64,000 bases of DNA. Source: Oscarella lobularis (Eukaryota > Porifera > Homoscleromorpha > Homosclerophorida > Oscarellidae). The position numbers and the translations under genes are program-made. The notes under the pieces are model-generated. The model was not told where the DNA came from and made no database searches. It worked only from the letters and a program-made list of their open reading frames with translations. Every line of letters starts with the position of its first letter. Positions within the stretch are counted from its first letter, which is position 1. The stretch spans positions 1,860,001 to 1,924,000 of the forward strand of contig NC_089192.1 of the NCBI RefSeq assembly GCF_947507565.1, in the 5' to 3' direction. This document shows positions 1 to 15,000 of this stretch, one piece after another.

Positions 1-3000
1 CGCAGTTGATCAGGTAATCTACCAGAGACATTGCACATACGCCTTTTCCCGAGGTCGTAGGTAACAAAAAAGCAAGAGGTGTGTCTTCAGTCACTTGCTC
101 GAGTTTATCGTCGTTCTTGTCAGGCTTTAGACGCCCGTGTCTCAAAATTTCACTGCGAAGATACTCCCACACGCTTTGAAAGTCTTCAATCAGAGAACTA
201 AAAACCTTCCTCTCGGACTCTGAATACATAGTAATCTAAAAAACACCACAGCCTGTCGAGGCGAATCTTTACAAACCCGAATGGATACGGTGAAGAAAAT
301 CACTAATCGAAGTCTTCAGGGCTTTCCTCAACGAAAGCCGATGATGAAACTTCTCCTGAAGCATACGCTGCAGCTGCAAAACTTGTGGTAAAAATTGAAG
401 CGTATTAAGATTGTGCTCCTGAGAAAACTTTTCCAATCAATTTAATTAAACAGCTACAAGCGTAAAACCTTTCTCAAAAATTTTCTGAGAATTCGGAGTT
501 CACGACGATCAGAACTGCTTTTGCAGTGAAGCTCTAAGGATTCTGCCAAATGCTCAACACTGACTTGAACTCGATAACGCCAAAGGGACGACGAGGATGT
601 TGTTCCTGGAGGAGAGTCAAGTTCATACAGCCACCGTATGAGCGGATTAGTGCCTTGGAAATCGTACACTTAGGTGACAGTCGACTACCAGTAAACATTA
701 AGCATACCATCCTTTCTATCGTTTGTCACACTTTCCATCCAATCGCTTACATTTCGCATTCTTATCAGCTCCTAAAAAAGCTATCTTAACCCACTCTCAA
801 CTGTATATACATTAATAGACTCCAGCCTACCTGCAAAGCCGGGTCAATAAAATGGCATGCAAAGTTCTTTTCCCAATCCTGCCTCTCTTCGGCAGACTTT
901 AGGGTACCTTTTCCTTTCAAAACAACCACTTAAAAAGAAAGAGTATATAATAAATGGGGAAAGTCAATTTGTCACTGTAAAAGTTAAAAGGAGTGCTGCA
1001 TACCGTATTGATGCTTAGAAACCACGACATCCAAAAACCAATGAATAATGACAATAGCGTTATTTAAGTCGTAACCAATCGCCATGGCAAACGCCTTCAC
1101 ATCCTTTACAAAGTGATCCCAAAAAAATTGAGGCAGCTGATCGACAAGCACGGCTGGTTTCACTATTCGCAGGAGTGATTTCAAGAGATGCTTCAAAAAC
1201 ATGGTAAAAAAATGAATCTGCGTGAAAATTAAATCACCTGTCCATCGCACGAGGCCCACATAAGAGCTGCATGCATGAGAAGACGAATAATAGCACAGCC
1301 TGACGATGACAACTCGCGCTCTACAGCAGGCCCGACACCTTCACGTGCAGCTGCATGACCGAGAATGTGGCCAGTATCACCGTTCCTGCATCAAACAACC
1401 ATAGTGTGAGCGTCAAGGTATGCGGTTCATGTAAAGTACTTTCGGGATTTTTGCTTTTTTACTTGCTGCTGGCGACCACTGCTCTGAGCTCCGCAAACTG
1501 AACACGCTTGAACAGAAGAAAATGCGCTAGACTACAAAGAAGCTGAAACAAGGATGCCTTCTATTCGTGTCTTCGCTCACGCTGTTGAAATAGTAATTAT
1601 GACCATTAGCACATTCTAGATACAAAAAATGTATTTTTTAAATTTTATAATGTCAAGCAAATTGTCAACTTACGGTTCCAAGCTGTTCCACCGCTAGCTA
1701 TTCCTTGGTCTCCAGGCATTGTAGGAAAATAAGCGTCCTTAGTCAGACAGTTCTTGACTTAAAACCAAAAGAGTGATGCAACATACCGTCAATTTTGAAG
1801 GATCCTTCATCATGTAAAAAAACGGTTTCATGAGAGGATCATCAGCTTCAGCAGACGCCTCAATTGTAAGACGGACGTGGAAAGCTAACGCAGCTATAGC
1901 CCTTGACTGTAGGCTTTGTTTAAGAGATACTAAAACGGGAAGTTCTCTGCTTGCGGTCTGAGTATATTTAATAATATAGAGCCCATTTTCTCTAGCCCAC
2001 GAAGGTAAACCAGGCGCAGAATGGCAGTACTCTTCCAGAAGGCGTTGCACCTATAAGACATGTACATGCTTCAAACGGTGATAACTGTTATGACTACTGG
2101 TTTTATACCTTTACACTGACATGTTTCGTGCTATCTGCGTATGCTTGTCGCATTGTAACTTCGCGATACATAGCAAGCAGGATTATTACTGCTTTAACTT
2201 TCACTTGCGAAGTCTTAACAGTTACTGCTAGTAGACCGAGTAGTGATATAAGTTTGGTCTCATTTACCTCTATAACTTCTTTCATAGGCAAAAGAGATTC
2301 CATTAGAATAGACCGCGCCACCGCTTCTCTCATATCTTTGTAAATTTTGCCAATTACAATAAAGTAATCAGGAGCCACGTCTTTGCCACTCTAGAAAGAA
2401 AACGTTACTAGTTACTAGTAGCTGCGTCTGTTCTAACTTTACTTGAGAGTGCTGAAGTACAGTTTTCCCCAGCCAAGTCAATGCGTAGGCATCCGTATTC
2501 TGTAGTTGAGTAAGAACGTCGAGATCTCGACGTCGTCTCACTAGCTCCTTGAGAAGAAAAATCAATGCATGTCGTTCAGTGCACAGCTTTTGCGCCAGCT
2601 CAATTGCTAAGGTTTCGGATTCAGAAGGCAGTTCGCCTTTCTCCAGGATGTCCAAGATGACCTTTGCAACCGAATACAGGCCGACGCGAGCGCACGCCAC
2701 CGTTTTCAGATGTGCGAGACTGTAAGTGTTCAGCAAATTGTTTTCGGCATACCGAAGCAATCCAGTCAGAGACAGGCTTTCAGTTTCAATTATCAAATCC
2801 TTAATAAAACGACAGTTAGGTAGAGTAGAGGTGAGATCTGCAACATGTAGTTGCTTTCTCCGTGCAAACCTCAAAGCACTGTACAAAGATCACATCAAAT
2901 TCTTCTTTCGCCTTTTGAGCAATGGCGGAGTTAGTGAGTCCAGCAAAAACGTTTTGTGTTTTGTCAAAGTATTCGTGAAGGTGCTCATCTATACATTCCT

Positions 3001-6000
3001 GAGTACTAATAAAATAAAAGGTTAATCGATTAGTTTATTTGTCAAAAACGAACGTATTTGGCGTACGGAGGACATCTAAGCAGAAGTTGCAAAAGAAACG
3101 AACGTACAGTAGGCGTTGCGTCGATTGCATCAACACTGAGAGGTGAAAACGACCGAGTCGCTGAAGCTTCTCCTTCTGATTGCGATTGAAAGACTAAATC
3201 CATAAGAAAACGAACTAAGGCTGGCTGCGGTGGCTTTTCAACAGAGTCGTTGGCACGGAAGCTATAGACATTAAAGCTATGCACTGCAACAAGCTCCATG
3301 AAGAAAGTTGTGCAACATTTTCTAAAGAACTGAAAAGTACGTGTATTCTCCCTAAAAAGATTAAAATAATATTAATAAGCCATGCGGAGGGCACATATTC
3401 ATATTCAGTTCACAAGGCACTTACACAAGCTTGTCTGAGGAGCTAATACAGAGAATCGGCGATTTGCACAAAGGGCAAGAGGAAGCGTTGTCGTACATTG
3501 ATTTCGCTATGCATTGGGCGCAAAAAATGTGTTTGCAAGACAATAGAACGGGCTCTTTGTCTATCCAGGCGTTTCCGCACACAGAGCAGTAAACACCGTT
3601 TTTACTTTGTTAAAATAGAGAAAGAGCCTATATATTATATATTTGAGATGCCAAAAGCCACTTTCTTACCCAAAAAGTTTTTCAGAGCACTCAAGGCTCC
3701 TTTCGTTCAAGAATCCGGCTACTAATTCAACAGTTTCTACTGTTTTGAAATCAAGATTAGAATTTTCAAAGTTCTGAAATTACAGAAATCAAAGATAAAT
3801 AAATTACAAAGTAATCAATTCAAATTCTGACGCACCTCAAACATTCTGTTGCCAGTTTCTGTAAAGAAATCAGTCTTGCTTTCTAACGGTTTCGTGTGCT
3901 CGAAATATAGACGAACCACGCATATTTTCGTCCACATATTCCTACGTTTGGCATAAATAATACCTATAAGGATAGGCAAAAGAGAGCTCTTACCGAGCAA
4001 AGCTCTTCTGCGAAATGTCTGCAGTTGACAGTGTAATTTTCACCGGCAATTCGAACCAAGCTTCTAAGCAAGGTTTCGCTTTCTGAACACGCTGTAGCCA
4101 CGCTTTTCGCAATCTGGGAGATAACAGTGTACAAGGTTTTGGCATAAGAGACTTCAAAAAGTTAATGACAGCAAACTCATCAAACTCCTAAGGTGGATAA
4201 AAAGCGGTTAAGTAAAATATAAATTGTAGGTCATGCATCATTACGTCAGTGGCATCCATGTCCTGCAAAGACTCTAATTTCCAATGACAAGAAACATCTT
4301 CATCCAAATCAAGTAAATCTGAAAAGCAGCCGAGTCGGAGTTTAATGCGATCATAAGCAACATGAATAGATGGAATCGTTAGACAGTGAAGAGAAGAATC
4401 TTCCTCCAAAAGACTGTCTCCAACAGTGCTGAGTTTAATAGCATGATGTTTAATAGCAGAAAACACAAGCTAAAGAACACACTAAACGTACATTTTTTGC
4501 TGACGGCCACGCGAAGACTGGTTACCTGAAAATCGTTACCGCTTCTTGGATAGCAGACCATGTGAACAAAGTCTTCAAGATAAATCAAGGCCAAATTTTC
4601 ATCACCCGCTGAAAAGGAACATTCTCTGACAACTTTTCCTACAGACGAACGTTCAAAAAGCTGCTGCAAATCACTAAGTAGACGCCAACACTCTAGGTCG
4701 GATAAACAATGCACAAAACCCATGATCGATATTTCAGAAAGGTTTTTTGCTTTCTCCATCATTCCATCCACCTCCTCCTTAACAAGTCGGGAAAACGGAA
4801 AGCCAGCGCAAAACGCGTGATTCTTATATCCCGATCCTTTGACTGAGACGCGATTTGACTCGTGGCTAAATGGATAACGCAAAGAAAAAAGCTGCGGGCA
4901 GGAAAACAACTTTAGCCACAAGGCCCCAATGTAATTATCAGCCATTTTCCGTAGCAATAGCAAGTTTGAATCAGCATCGATGAACGCAATTAGCTCAGCA
5001 AGTATCGGAGTAACAACGTCGACAATTTTGAGCCAAAGCGAATGGCGAAAAGTTCCGCCAGCCTGAATGCTATATAGATTAAGAGCTTCATTCTTCACCC
5101 ACTCGCCGTCGCTTTCGTTCCGAAATAGACTGTCTCTTTCTTCAAGAAGACTGATGACTTTTTTCTTTAATTCATCAAAGAATCTGCAAACACCTTTTGG
5201 CGATGGTTCTGCTTCCGGTATCAGGAAAAGTAGCGCATCGAGACGTTCGTTCGTTGCATCCTGTCGAGATCCAGGCAAATCATTAAGTCTGCTTATCGCG
5301 GCATGCACACAGGAACGAAAAAGACTCGCTGCACTCACAACAGCTTCCTTCTTCTGAGAAATATCCTTCTTTTCCAAAACATTCTCAGCGACTTCAAGTT
5401 CTGGCACCGGACTGTCACGACTAAACCTTTTGTCAGCAGTTGTCTGCGTCTTTCCAAACAAAGAACTAATTTTTCGATCTACTAAGGAAGGTATGGAGAG
5501 CAGCTTGGCGTCGTCAGCTGGTTTAAGGTCATCTACGTGAACCTCGGTCCAGTCTCCCCCTTGAAATCGTTCAAAATGGCCACCAGTAGTGCGAGACAGG
5601 TGTACCAAAAACACTGCATGCCTTGACGCCATAAAAATCCCATTTTCCCCACGCTTTTGAAAAACTTCTGCTCGTTTTTCTTCAACGAGGTAACGAGCAT
5701 AGGCGACTAATTCACCGCTCTCGTCACCTGATTCGCAGACCACTACAAGAAGGCTGTCTTCGTCGCCTGATTGGGAATAAAATTCCTCGACACGTGAGCA
5801 GAATTGTTGCTCTGTATCCAACTGCTGCAGAAAAATAACTTGATGAATCGTTTTGAAGCCCATAGGTAGTAGACAGCGAATAGCATCGCCTGACAAGAGT
5901 TTAGAGTGAGTCGTCACTTGAATAAGTTGACTTTCTTTTTCTTTTTTCAGTTGAATGCTAAGGTAATCTGTCAAACTAGAATGCTCCTGCGTCACAAAAT

Positions 6001-9000
6001 AGGTATCCCACAAAAGTCTTGATTGGCTACTAAGTCGGGAATATCCTAGCCGCGCTACTGCGTCGGGTGTAGCGCACTGCAGAAGAATTTCACGTGACTT
6101 CGACAGAAGCTTCTTCCTCCATTCATCGTCACCTAGAGCCAAGCGATCGTCACCTTCCTGCTCTAGACAACGACTCGCGCCAAAAACAATCGTTGAAGCC
6201 GCGCCAGAATGGTAACCGACGAAACTATCAGCTGGCCCAAATGGAGTCGCGCGCTCATCCTCTCGAACTTGAGTAGTTTCAGAGAAAGCTTCCACCCATC
6301 GTTCAACTTCTTCAACAATTTCTTGCTGTTCCTTTGTGAATATAGACGAAAAAGCAAGAAAATGCTTTTCCATGCGATTGATTAATGGAATGGGAAATTC
6401 GGTGTAGACTTTCTCGCGATCGGCAATCAGAATCAGCCGAAATTGCTTGTGCACTTGGCACTTGACTCGATGACTGCCCAATCCCAAGTCTACAAAGCGC
6501 TGACCTCCGTGATATACGTAGTATTGGTTTAAAGCATCGTACAAGCTTTCGTACAGTTTATCGAGATTCAGTAAGATAACGGTACGACCCGTAGCCATGC
6601 AGACCTTGACACGGTTGATTTTTCGACAAAGTTGCGTGTACTCTTGATCTTTTGGAAAGCTGCTGCCGTAAATGATGACAGGATTCTCGTCCTCGACGAG
6701 AAACTGATTACGAACGATAGGAAGCACTGCGTAGTTCTCCGTTAAAAGAAGTAGGTAGCGGCTTTCGTCTAAATAGCCCTCGGATTTGACTCCACTTTGA
6801 GCAGAATTGTGTTTTGGTTTATTTAAATTGGCCCTTATTAGTCCCACAGGGCTACTGTCAAGGTTCAAAGCGTCGTCATCGCTGTTAAATGGAAGATAAC
6901 TTCGAAAGAATCTCACAGGGTCAAAGTCAATATATCCCCCAAAGTTACGCCGAATTGCGTGAAGTAGTTGACTATTACTTGGTGGCCTCTTCGTCATTTT
7001 GCAAAATGAAAATATCATTTTGACAAGGCTATAAATCAAATATACTCAAGGAAGTTTTGAGAAAAATTTACCGGTATACCTGTAGAAGTCTCGTAGGCCA
7101 AAAAAATCTCTCTTCCCTCTCTTTTCGGGTTGGCCGTATATTTCTAAGTAGGCTTCCGCTAATCCATGAAAAAACGGTTGCAGTAATAGCTCAGTCTCTT
7201 CGTCTGCCGAGCAAATTCCCCGAGCACTGATAACCAACTCGTCGCTCATCGGAACATTTCGCTGCACGAGAATGCCGCGATTCATCTTTGCTGGATCGAG
7301 TGCCCAGTTGGAGAGACCAACAAAAGCCACACCTATAAACATGTAATGATTTAAGCGCAACTGCCAATAAGTCTGACACAATTACGTTGTTGATGCTTGT
7401 CAGTGTCAGCTCCTGTTGTGCCGTCATCAAGGAGAGGATGAAGAGCCTTTAGAGGTAGACGTGGCGAATCCTCGGCTAATCCTACTTCGTCTAACACAAC
7501 GCACGCGACAAAGCGATCCAAACCGTTCTCCTTCTGCACCCTCTGACACTGATCAAAAGTGCTGATAATCCCGTCGGCAGTTGAAAGAGCGCTACACTGA
7601 TATGAAATCATGTGAATTTGCTTTAGGTGTCTGTACAGTTTGCTATTCGATTGTTCTCCCCTCATTGAATTCTTAACAACGTCTTTCGCAAGTGACTTTG
7701 AGCTGCCGGGTTTTCCCACGAGAAAAAGAGGAATCCGCAAGTCGACGCAAACAACCATCATAAAAACGTTTTCTTTCAGAGCGTGATTACGACCGATTTT
7801 AGGAGGGAGGTCGAGTTCATCAAGAAACACGGTCTGACAGAAGTCTATTTCTCTCCACATCTGAGAGGAAGAAACAGGAAGAGCACAGGGTGCTTTGAAA
7901 CAAGAACAAACAGCGTCTCGATACGGAGCGCGATCTACTAGTCGAGCTTGATAGCTCACTCCTATCGAAAGAACAAGTGAACGCGTGACAGCATCCAAAG
8001 GCGATGCTTCCTCCTCATTATTCTTATTTTCCTCGTATTTCCTTTTCATAAACGGATCAAGCACATCGTGGAGTTTGTAAAACCACACCATAATCAACAT
8101 AGCCCGTTCTACATCCCGCAAGCTCACGTAACTACATTCGTCGTCACGAGCGCGCATAAAAGACTGCGAGCAGGCAAGAACAGCCGTAGTGACGTCAATA
8201 AGACCAGGCTTACTAGGAAGAGATCCATTCTCAGCGTGCCGTTTCACAATCTGAAAAATGTAACTTCGTTCTGTGTCTGGACTGAGCTGACCAAAATCCC
8301 ATACGAGTGCCTTCATACTCTCCGGTAGAGGATGAACTCGGTAGACCAACTGCCGCAGAGGAATGTCGCCGAGGCGATCTTCTGTATTGTTGGGGCGAAC
8401 GTGATAGCCGAGTCCAGCAGACTCCAGCTTTTGAATCATGACGTTTGTGTGCTTCCTGTAAGGATTACAAGCGGCAATGACGTGAAGATTAGTGCCAAGC
8501 CCATGAACAGAACGACCGTTCATTCGCCCATCGCACATAAGTTCTTTTATCAGACCAACTGCGTCTGTCGTATTCGCCTCGTCAAAGAAAAGCACTGTCT
8601 TGACTTTGTTCCGAGCATTCTCCACGGCGCACTGCTCAGCCTGAGAAACTCTTTTCCTAATATCTGATTGGGTCAGTCCACCGTGAACCTTTACTAGAAT
8701 AAAATTTTGCACATCCTTACTCTGAGCCTGCAACAAGCACATAAATCGTATCAGACGCGTTTTTCCGCAACCGGTCTCTCCCATAACCACGACAGGAATG
8801 CTGCAGCGAAAACGCATGTGAATAGCGAGAATTTTGATCATGTTATCCGTGGTCAAGTCGTAACTCTGATCTGGATCTCTTTCAGGAACATGCGGCAGTC
8901 CCATGACGCTGCACAGAATTTCAATTTTTTTGGTTTTTGACAGTTCATCGTAATTAATTACAATATTCTTTTTAAGCCATTCGTAGCCTGCATCCACCTT

Positions 9001-12000
9001 TAGATTTGGCCATTCATCTGCGCTCACATGCAGCGGAAATTTTTGATAAAGAAGAGCCCGAATAAGATCGTTGCTCACGGTCAGTTCTTTGTCCAGCTCA
9101 GTTTCTGTACGAGGATTTATCAAGCGGTTGTTCCTTGTGTACAAATTGAATGGCGTCGTTGAATGTCGATCTTCGTTAAAAAAGAGATACGAGTGTGAGT
9201 GATGCTCCCATCTGCGACGCAGCTGATACTGCTGCAAACTATTCACTTCTTCTCGTAGCGTCCCGTCGTCCAGCGACGGAGTAGAAAAGTCTCGCGACAT
9301 GACGATTATCAGTCTTAACACAAAAATCTTGAATCCAGGCAGGCCTGCGGCTTCTGAACAAAAGTCATTTTGCTCATAGTCACAAAGATGATTGTTTAGA
9401 AAGCTAGCAAAATGACTCAGCATAGCCCACGACGGATCGAATACGCCGCAATGGTCTGTAAACGTTTTTAGGCACATGATACGCGTTCCTTCAATTTTAT
9501 CACGGTTGAATTTGAATCGCTCGAGATCTTCCTTGCGAGAAAGCCGAACAAGATACTGAAAGGGTCGCTGAAAATTTAAGTCCTGGAATCTGGTCTCATC
9601 AAAAAATCCAACACTTTTCTGACTTTTACTTAGATCGAGTAATTCCCTTGGAGATCGGCAACGAATAGCAGGAAGAAAGGCTTCAAAAGGTACGTGCTTC
9701 TGATTTCGTGTCGTCGAACCCCTTTTTATTAACGTGTCTTGCTCTTCAGGCCAAGTACATTCGAAGATATGCATGTCTGTCAGTCTTCGACGCCAAACAC
9801 GTCCTTTAGAGTCATTTATCTGGCCGAGAACAACAAAGTTAAAAAGAAACTCATCGAGTCCTTTTCGAACGGAAGGAGAAATGTCAAAATGAATTAATCT
9901 TGATAGAGTCTGGTCTGGATGAGGAAAGAATGATTCCAGGACTTCCATTATAGCATCAGAGTCTACAACTGAATCGTGAAGAGGAACGATAATTTTTGTC
10001 ACTAGTTTTTCGTCCTCAACAGAGTAGTAGATCTTAGCTTGTCTGTTGTTTGGTATATGAGCTAACTTTGCAGCCACACTGCTGACAAAAAGCGACTTTC
10101 CAACACCCGCTCGAGTCGAATAAACCACGCGTACGCAGCTCTGTTCGTCGTCCAACTGATCAGCAGCGGGTGTCCACGCAGTACCCATCGTTGTGCATAG
10201 TTTTAATTCAGATGGCCCGTTTCGAAATTGATCTTTTAGGTACGACTGTACCTCTTGACGTGACGGACAAGATAAAGGCGGTCTTCTGTATCGCTCAAGG
10301 GATGAAACAAAGTATGACTTGTCCTCATTTTCGGCACAACAAATCACAACTAAACGAAAACTTTCCCCGAACTCGCCCGAAAGTCCTTGACTAAGTTTGA
10401 AAAGTTCATCTACCGCTTCTCTACTGACTTCGTAACTTAGACGGTCGGCCCCAACTAAGCAGAATAAACGACCCTGCGTTGGGTCTTTGATCGCTCGCCT
10501 CCAAAACAATAAAACCGTCTCAAAAGTTGTTTCGGGAGAACAAAGCAAAACCTCCTCAGCTGAAGGAAGTGGAAGATCTCGGTCTGTCATATATACCCGT
10601 AACACAGTAGATAATAGGTCCGATCGAGGAACCAAAATAAGATTCGGATGACCAAGTTTAAGTTGATTGCAGGGGAACGATCGTGGTAGCGAAGGAGGTG
10701 TCCTCTTGGCTAGAGCACGGAGAAATTCGCCTAGCCTTTCAAATGCCAGATACTGCGGGTTGTCGATGCTCATAACGGGAGTACCAGACTCCGATTTCTG
10801 CTGAGGCTGACTAAATTCATTTGCACTAAGAGATTCAAAGTGTACCGGGGAAGCAAATCCACCCCAAGGATGACGTTTTAAGCTTCGCAGACTACCAGCA
10901 GAATGTCGCCCTCCAAGCGGAGAGGTTCGAGCCAAGCTGCCGCCAGTGCTGCTTAAATCGGCTTCCTGATTCTGCAATCGTGGTGACGACTTGGAGCACG
11001 TTTTTTCTACTGTTTCACTAACATCTTTTTCGTTGATATTAGGCTTTATGCACTCTAGCAGTGCGTAAATGTCGTTAGGCAATTTGGTACCTCTGGCCAC
11101 AAGATGTCCAAGATGTTCCGTAAGTTTAAGTAACTGTTCCGTCGTAAAATAATTGAGATAATAATAATTTGATCGTAGGCGACGAATTTCAGCTTTCCAC
11201 AATTTGAGATCAGACGTCATTTCTGTCTTGACCTTCTTCAATTCTCCCCAAAACTGTTCCAGCTGCCTTGACTTGTCGGCGGAATATTCATTGTCATGCT
11301 GCAAGGGAGAAATGCAGCAAAAACTCCTTCGCCAGGAACGATATTTTGCGTGACCAGCCTTGTGAAGGTCTAAAAGTTCAGCGGCAAGTTGGATTATATA
11401 TTCCAAGGTACTGCGAAATACGTTGACTTCGCTTTGCCGTTCACTACCGTGACCGGAGATAAGAATCAATTTGCTTTCAAGATCTTGCAAGGCGAATAAA
11501 TTGTACTTGGTTCTTCCACCTTTCCTTTCTGCCACCGAAGGTCTTACGATTAGTTCAATGAAATCTCCAATGTCTTTAGCAAGGCTTCTGTCTCCTTGGT
11601 ACCCGACCAAATATTCACCGTACGAATTTATCGCTTCTACTTCCGAAAAGGACGACACTTCAACGGAACCCAACGACACTTTCATTAGTTTGAAGTCCGC
11701 GAGGTATTTCTGCGTGTCACACCATTTCTGCGGAAGCTTTTGATCGCGCTTGAGTTGTTCAAATACGCCTCTGCAGGCACCAAAAAGCTGATCTAAATTT
11801 GCCTCTTCTGAGAGATTAAAGAGGAGAGTAGCATATCCAGCGCAGGATGCTCTCAAATGGACAACTTTGAAAGCTCCAAAATCGCCTTCGGTGCTGCATA
11901 AAGTTCCAGCTAACTCAACAAATGTTTCAAGTTCGGTCCATTCTATCAAATTTAAATAACACATATTCGTGAGGAGCGCTACTTCTCACCTTTGAGGTCT

Positions 12001-15000
12001 CTTTTGACCCAATCAATAAGAGGTCCACAATCTGCAAACATTTGCAGACAGACAATCTGCTCTTCTTCCATAGCTTCTAAGAAGCTTCCTGCTGACATCA
12101 TAGCGGCATTCATGACTAAAAGAGGCTGTCCCTGCAACAATTGAGAATCCTACGAAAACACAAAATGTAAAAGGTATAAAGCACGCTGCATATAATTTTA
12201 GTCACACCAAAGAGCAGATTTCAGAAAGGGCGACCAAAGGCTTCGAAACGTGGAGTTCGGCGCACACGCAACGTACAGCTTTAGCCGCAACAGCCGATTT
12301 GCTGAGAGTCTTGTACAAGCAAATCTGTCTAACTCTTTCGGCTAGTAATCTTCCGGAATTGTCGCTGTCCAAATCCATATAACTCAATTCCTCTCTCAAC
12401 TTTTCTGAACTATAAGACAAAAGTTTAAAATTATCTTTGACTTCTTTCAGCTTAATTTCGCCGCTCTTTACGAGTTCACAAACTTTTTTCCACGCTCGGA
12501 ACACCGGCTCAATCACCAATTGAATTACTCGATTAAGAGCCATTGGAACCGTTTCAGTATCTTCATTTCCTTTACAATCTCTTTCCAAAACGTTCTTTTT
12601 ATCACGCAAAAGACGGTGAAATACTAAGCTTTTCTGAAGCTCATTGAGTGGCTTCATGTAGTGTTTGACCTTTGGCAGACAGTCAAAATAAACGACATCA
12701 ATAGAGCCATCTTCTAATCTTCTAACAAGCTTGTTTAAAGAAATTTCGGATACGTCAATCTTCGAAAAATCCCTGAGTCGCTGAAAGTCAACTGCAGAAA
12801 ATCGAATTGACTGTATTTCACAAAAAGCTTTCGCAAATTTACCTTTTCCTGCCAAAGACTGACACGTACTTAAAAAGTTCAGGACAAGCTTCTTTTCTTT
12901 ATCAAAGCGTTCTAACTCTTGGATGCGAAGATGCAAAGCGCCCTCGGTTATCTGCTGCAGTGAAGACCGTTTTCGCTCGATGGGAGGGTGCTTACTATTC
13001 TGCTCATCAAGAATTGCGCAGAGAGCATCAAGCTGTTGAATATTGGCCTTTGCAAGCTCCAAATCAGCAACAGAAACAGTTGCACTAGCAATCTGCCCAA
13101 GAAAGTTTACAATGACTCTCTTCGCCTTAAGCATTCGCAAAACCACGTCTGAATTTTCGTCAGGAAACAATTCTTCGTCACCTAAAAATAAATGTCAGAA
13201 TAGCGTGCAGCAATCAATTTGTGTGTGCTACCACAAAGCCGTAGATAACGTTTCCACAAAGAAGACTGAAAGATGTTAGCCAACCAGGCTGAGTCAGAAG
13301 CCTCAAAAGCAGGAGACTTCGATGAGAGAATATCCGAAAGACAGCGACGCGAATGTAGCACAGAGCATTCTGCCGTTCCTTTTGCTGTGTAGAAAAAGCA
13401 ATGAAAACTTGACTCTAGATCTCCTTGACTCTAAATAAGACGGTCGCTCTGCGCTGAATAATAAAAAGAGTGTTCACCTGTATCAACTGCTCAACAGCTG
13501 ATCTGGACAAATCAATGAGACATTCTTCGACCAGAGAACAAAAGGAATTATTCTTTATAGACTTATAGGCCGCCAACTTTTGCTCGTTATTCTACAAGAT
13601 TCATTATGATTACGAGATAACCCTTAATTAATTGCCAGTGTACCAAATTTGGAAACTGCTTTTCAAACCGAGATTTGAGCCGAAAATTCCAATAACAGAC
13701 CTCATCAGATTTTAAGACCGTCCCATAGCAAAACATCTTATTCCACAACTAAAAGAAAAATAGTAACAAAAGTTGTATTCAAATCCGCTAATTTGTCGTT
13801 GCCTTGAGATCAGAGCAAAAGTCGTGATGAGACGAAACTGACTCAATCCAGCTGGCACATATGTTCGCCACTACTTCGACTTCAGTGTAATCGCTACCTT
13901 CTAGCGCATGATGTTGCTCGAACAACAAATTAAGGGTGTCAAAAAGAACACGGTCTTGTTCTCGAGGCAAATGCTTGCTAAATTCAGCCAACAATGTAAG
14001 ACACGCCCTGATTCCCATCTTAGTTGAATCAATGACATGAGAAATACTTCTCGTATCCGTGGTTGAATTGCAAACGTTTTCAATATCAGCACATCTAAAA
14101 AAAGAGCTGGAGAAAATTGTACGAGTCGAACCGGTGCAAAATTCTACTTCAGGAAATGTAAATCCTCCTTTCTTAAAATTTCAAAAAAACCCTCAAGGAA
14201 GGTAACCTACGGCATGCGCAAAAGTAAATGAAAGCTCAAGTGAAGCCTAATAAAGAAAACAAACCAATGATATTTTGACTTCAGCAGAGTCGCCTATTCT
14301 AAGAGCCTTCTTTATGACAGCAGCCACGCCTTCACTCAGTAAAGAAGCTGACGTAATCCAAAACTTAGCCTCGTCATAAGGTGAAGCAAAAATTATAACG
14401 CGAAAAAGTAAAGGATCCGTTTCAAAAAGAGGTTCTATTTGTTCTCGGATGTCCAGAAGGCTAACATGTATATACGTAGATGCTTTTCATAGATAAGAAT
14501 AACGGTTCGCTGTTACCTTGCGCTGTTTTCGTTCTTCTGAAATGCGGATATGGCTTCCTTCAGCTCTCCAAGTCCCCACCATTCGTCCTGTTCAAAAGAA
14601 ACGTTGCAAGGCAAGTTAAAAGGCTTAGTAAGATCAGAAAGAAAATGAATCAGAGGCAACGAAAATATCCACTCGGTAGTAGGATAGCTTTTAAAACATA
14701 GCTCCGAGCAGATGTTACAGAGAGCATCGGTGATTTCCCTTAAACAATAATAACATAAAAATGCAAACTCCTGTGGCCCGGCCGCTCGAACCTGATGCTA
14801 GAAAAATTCTTCTGAATCGTGTCTTTGATCGCGTCGTAGTAACTCTGCTCCAAAGAAAAAGAATGTGCTAATGACTTTAAATGGTCATTGCTTAATTCGA
14901 GCCCAATGCGGTGTTTCTTGACGACAATTGCAATAGCAGCAGCAGAAACAACTTTTTCTGCAGCCTTTTCTTTGCATGTCGGTTTAAAACTTTTAAGCTG

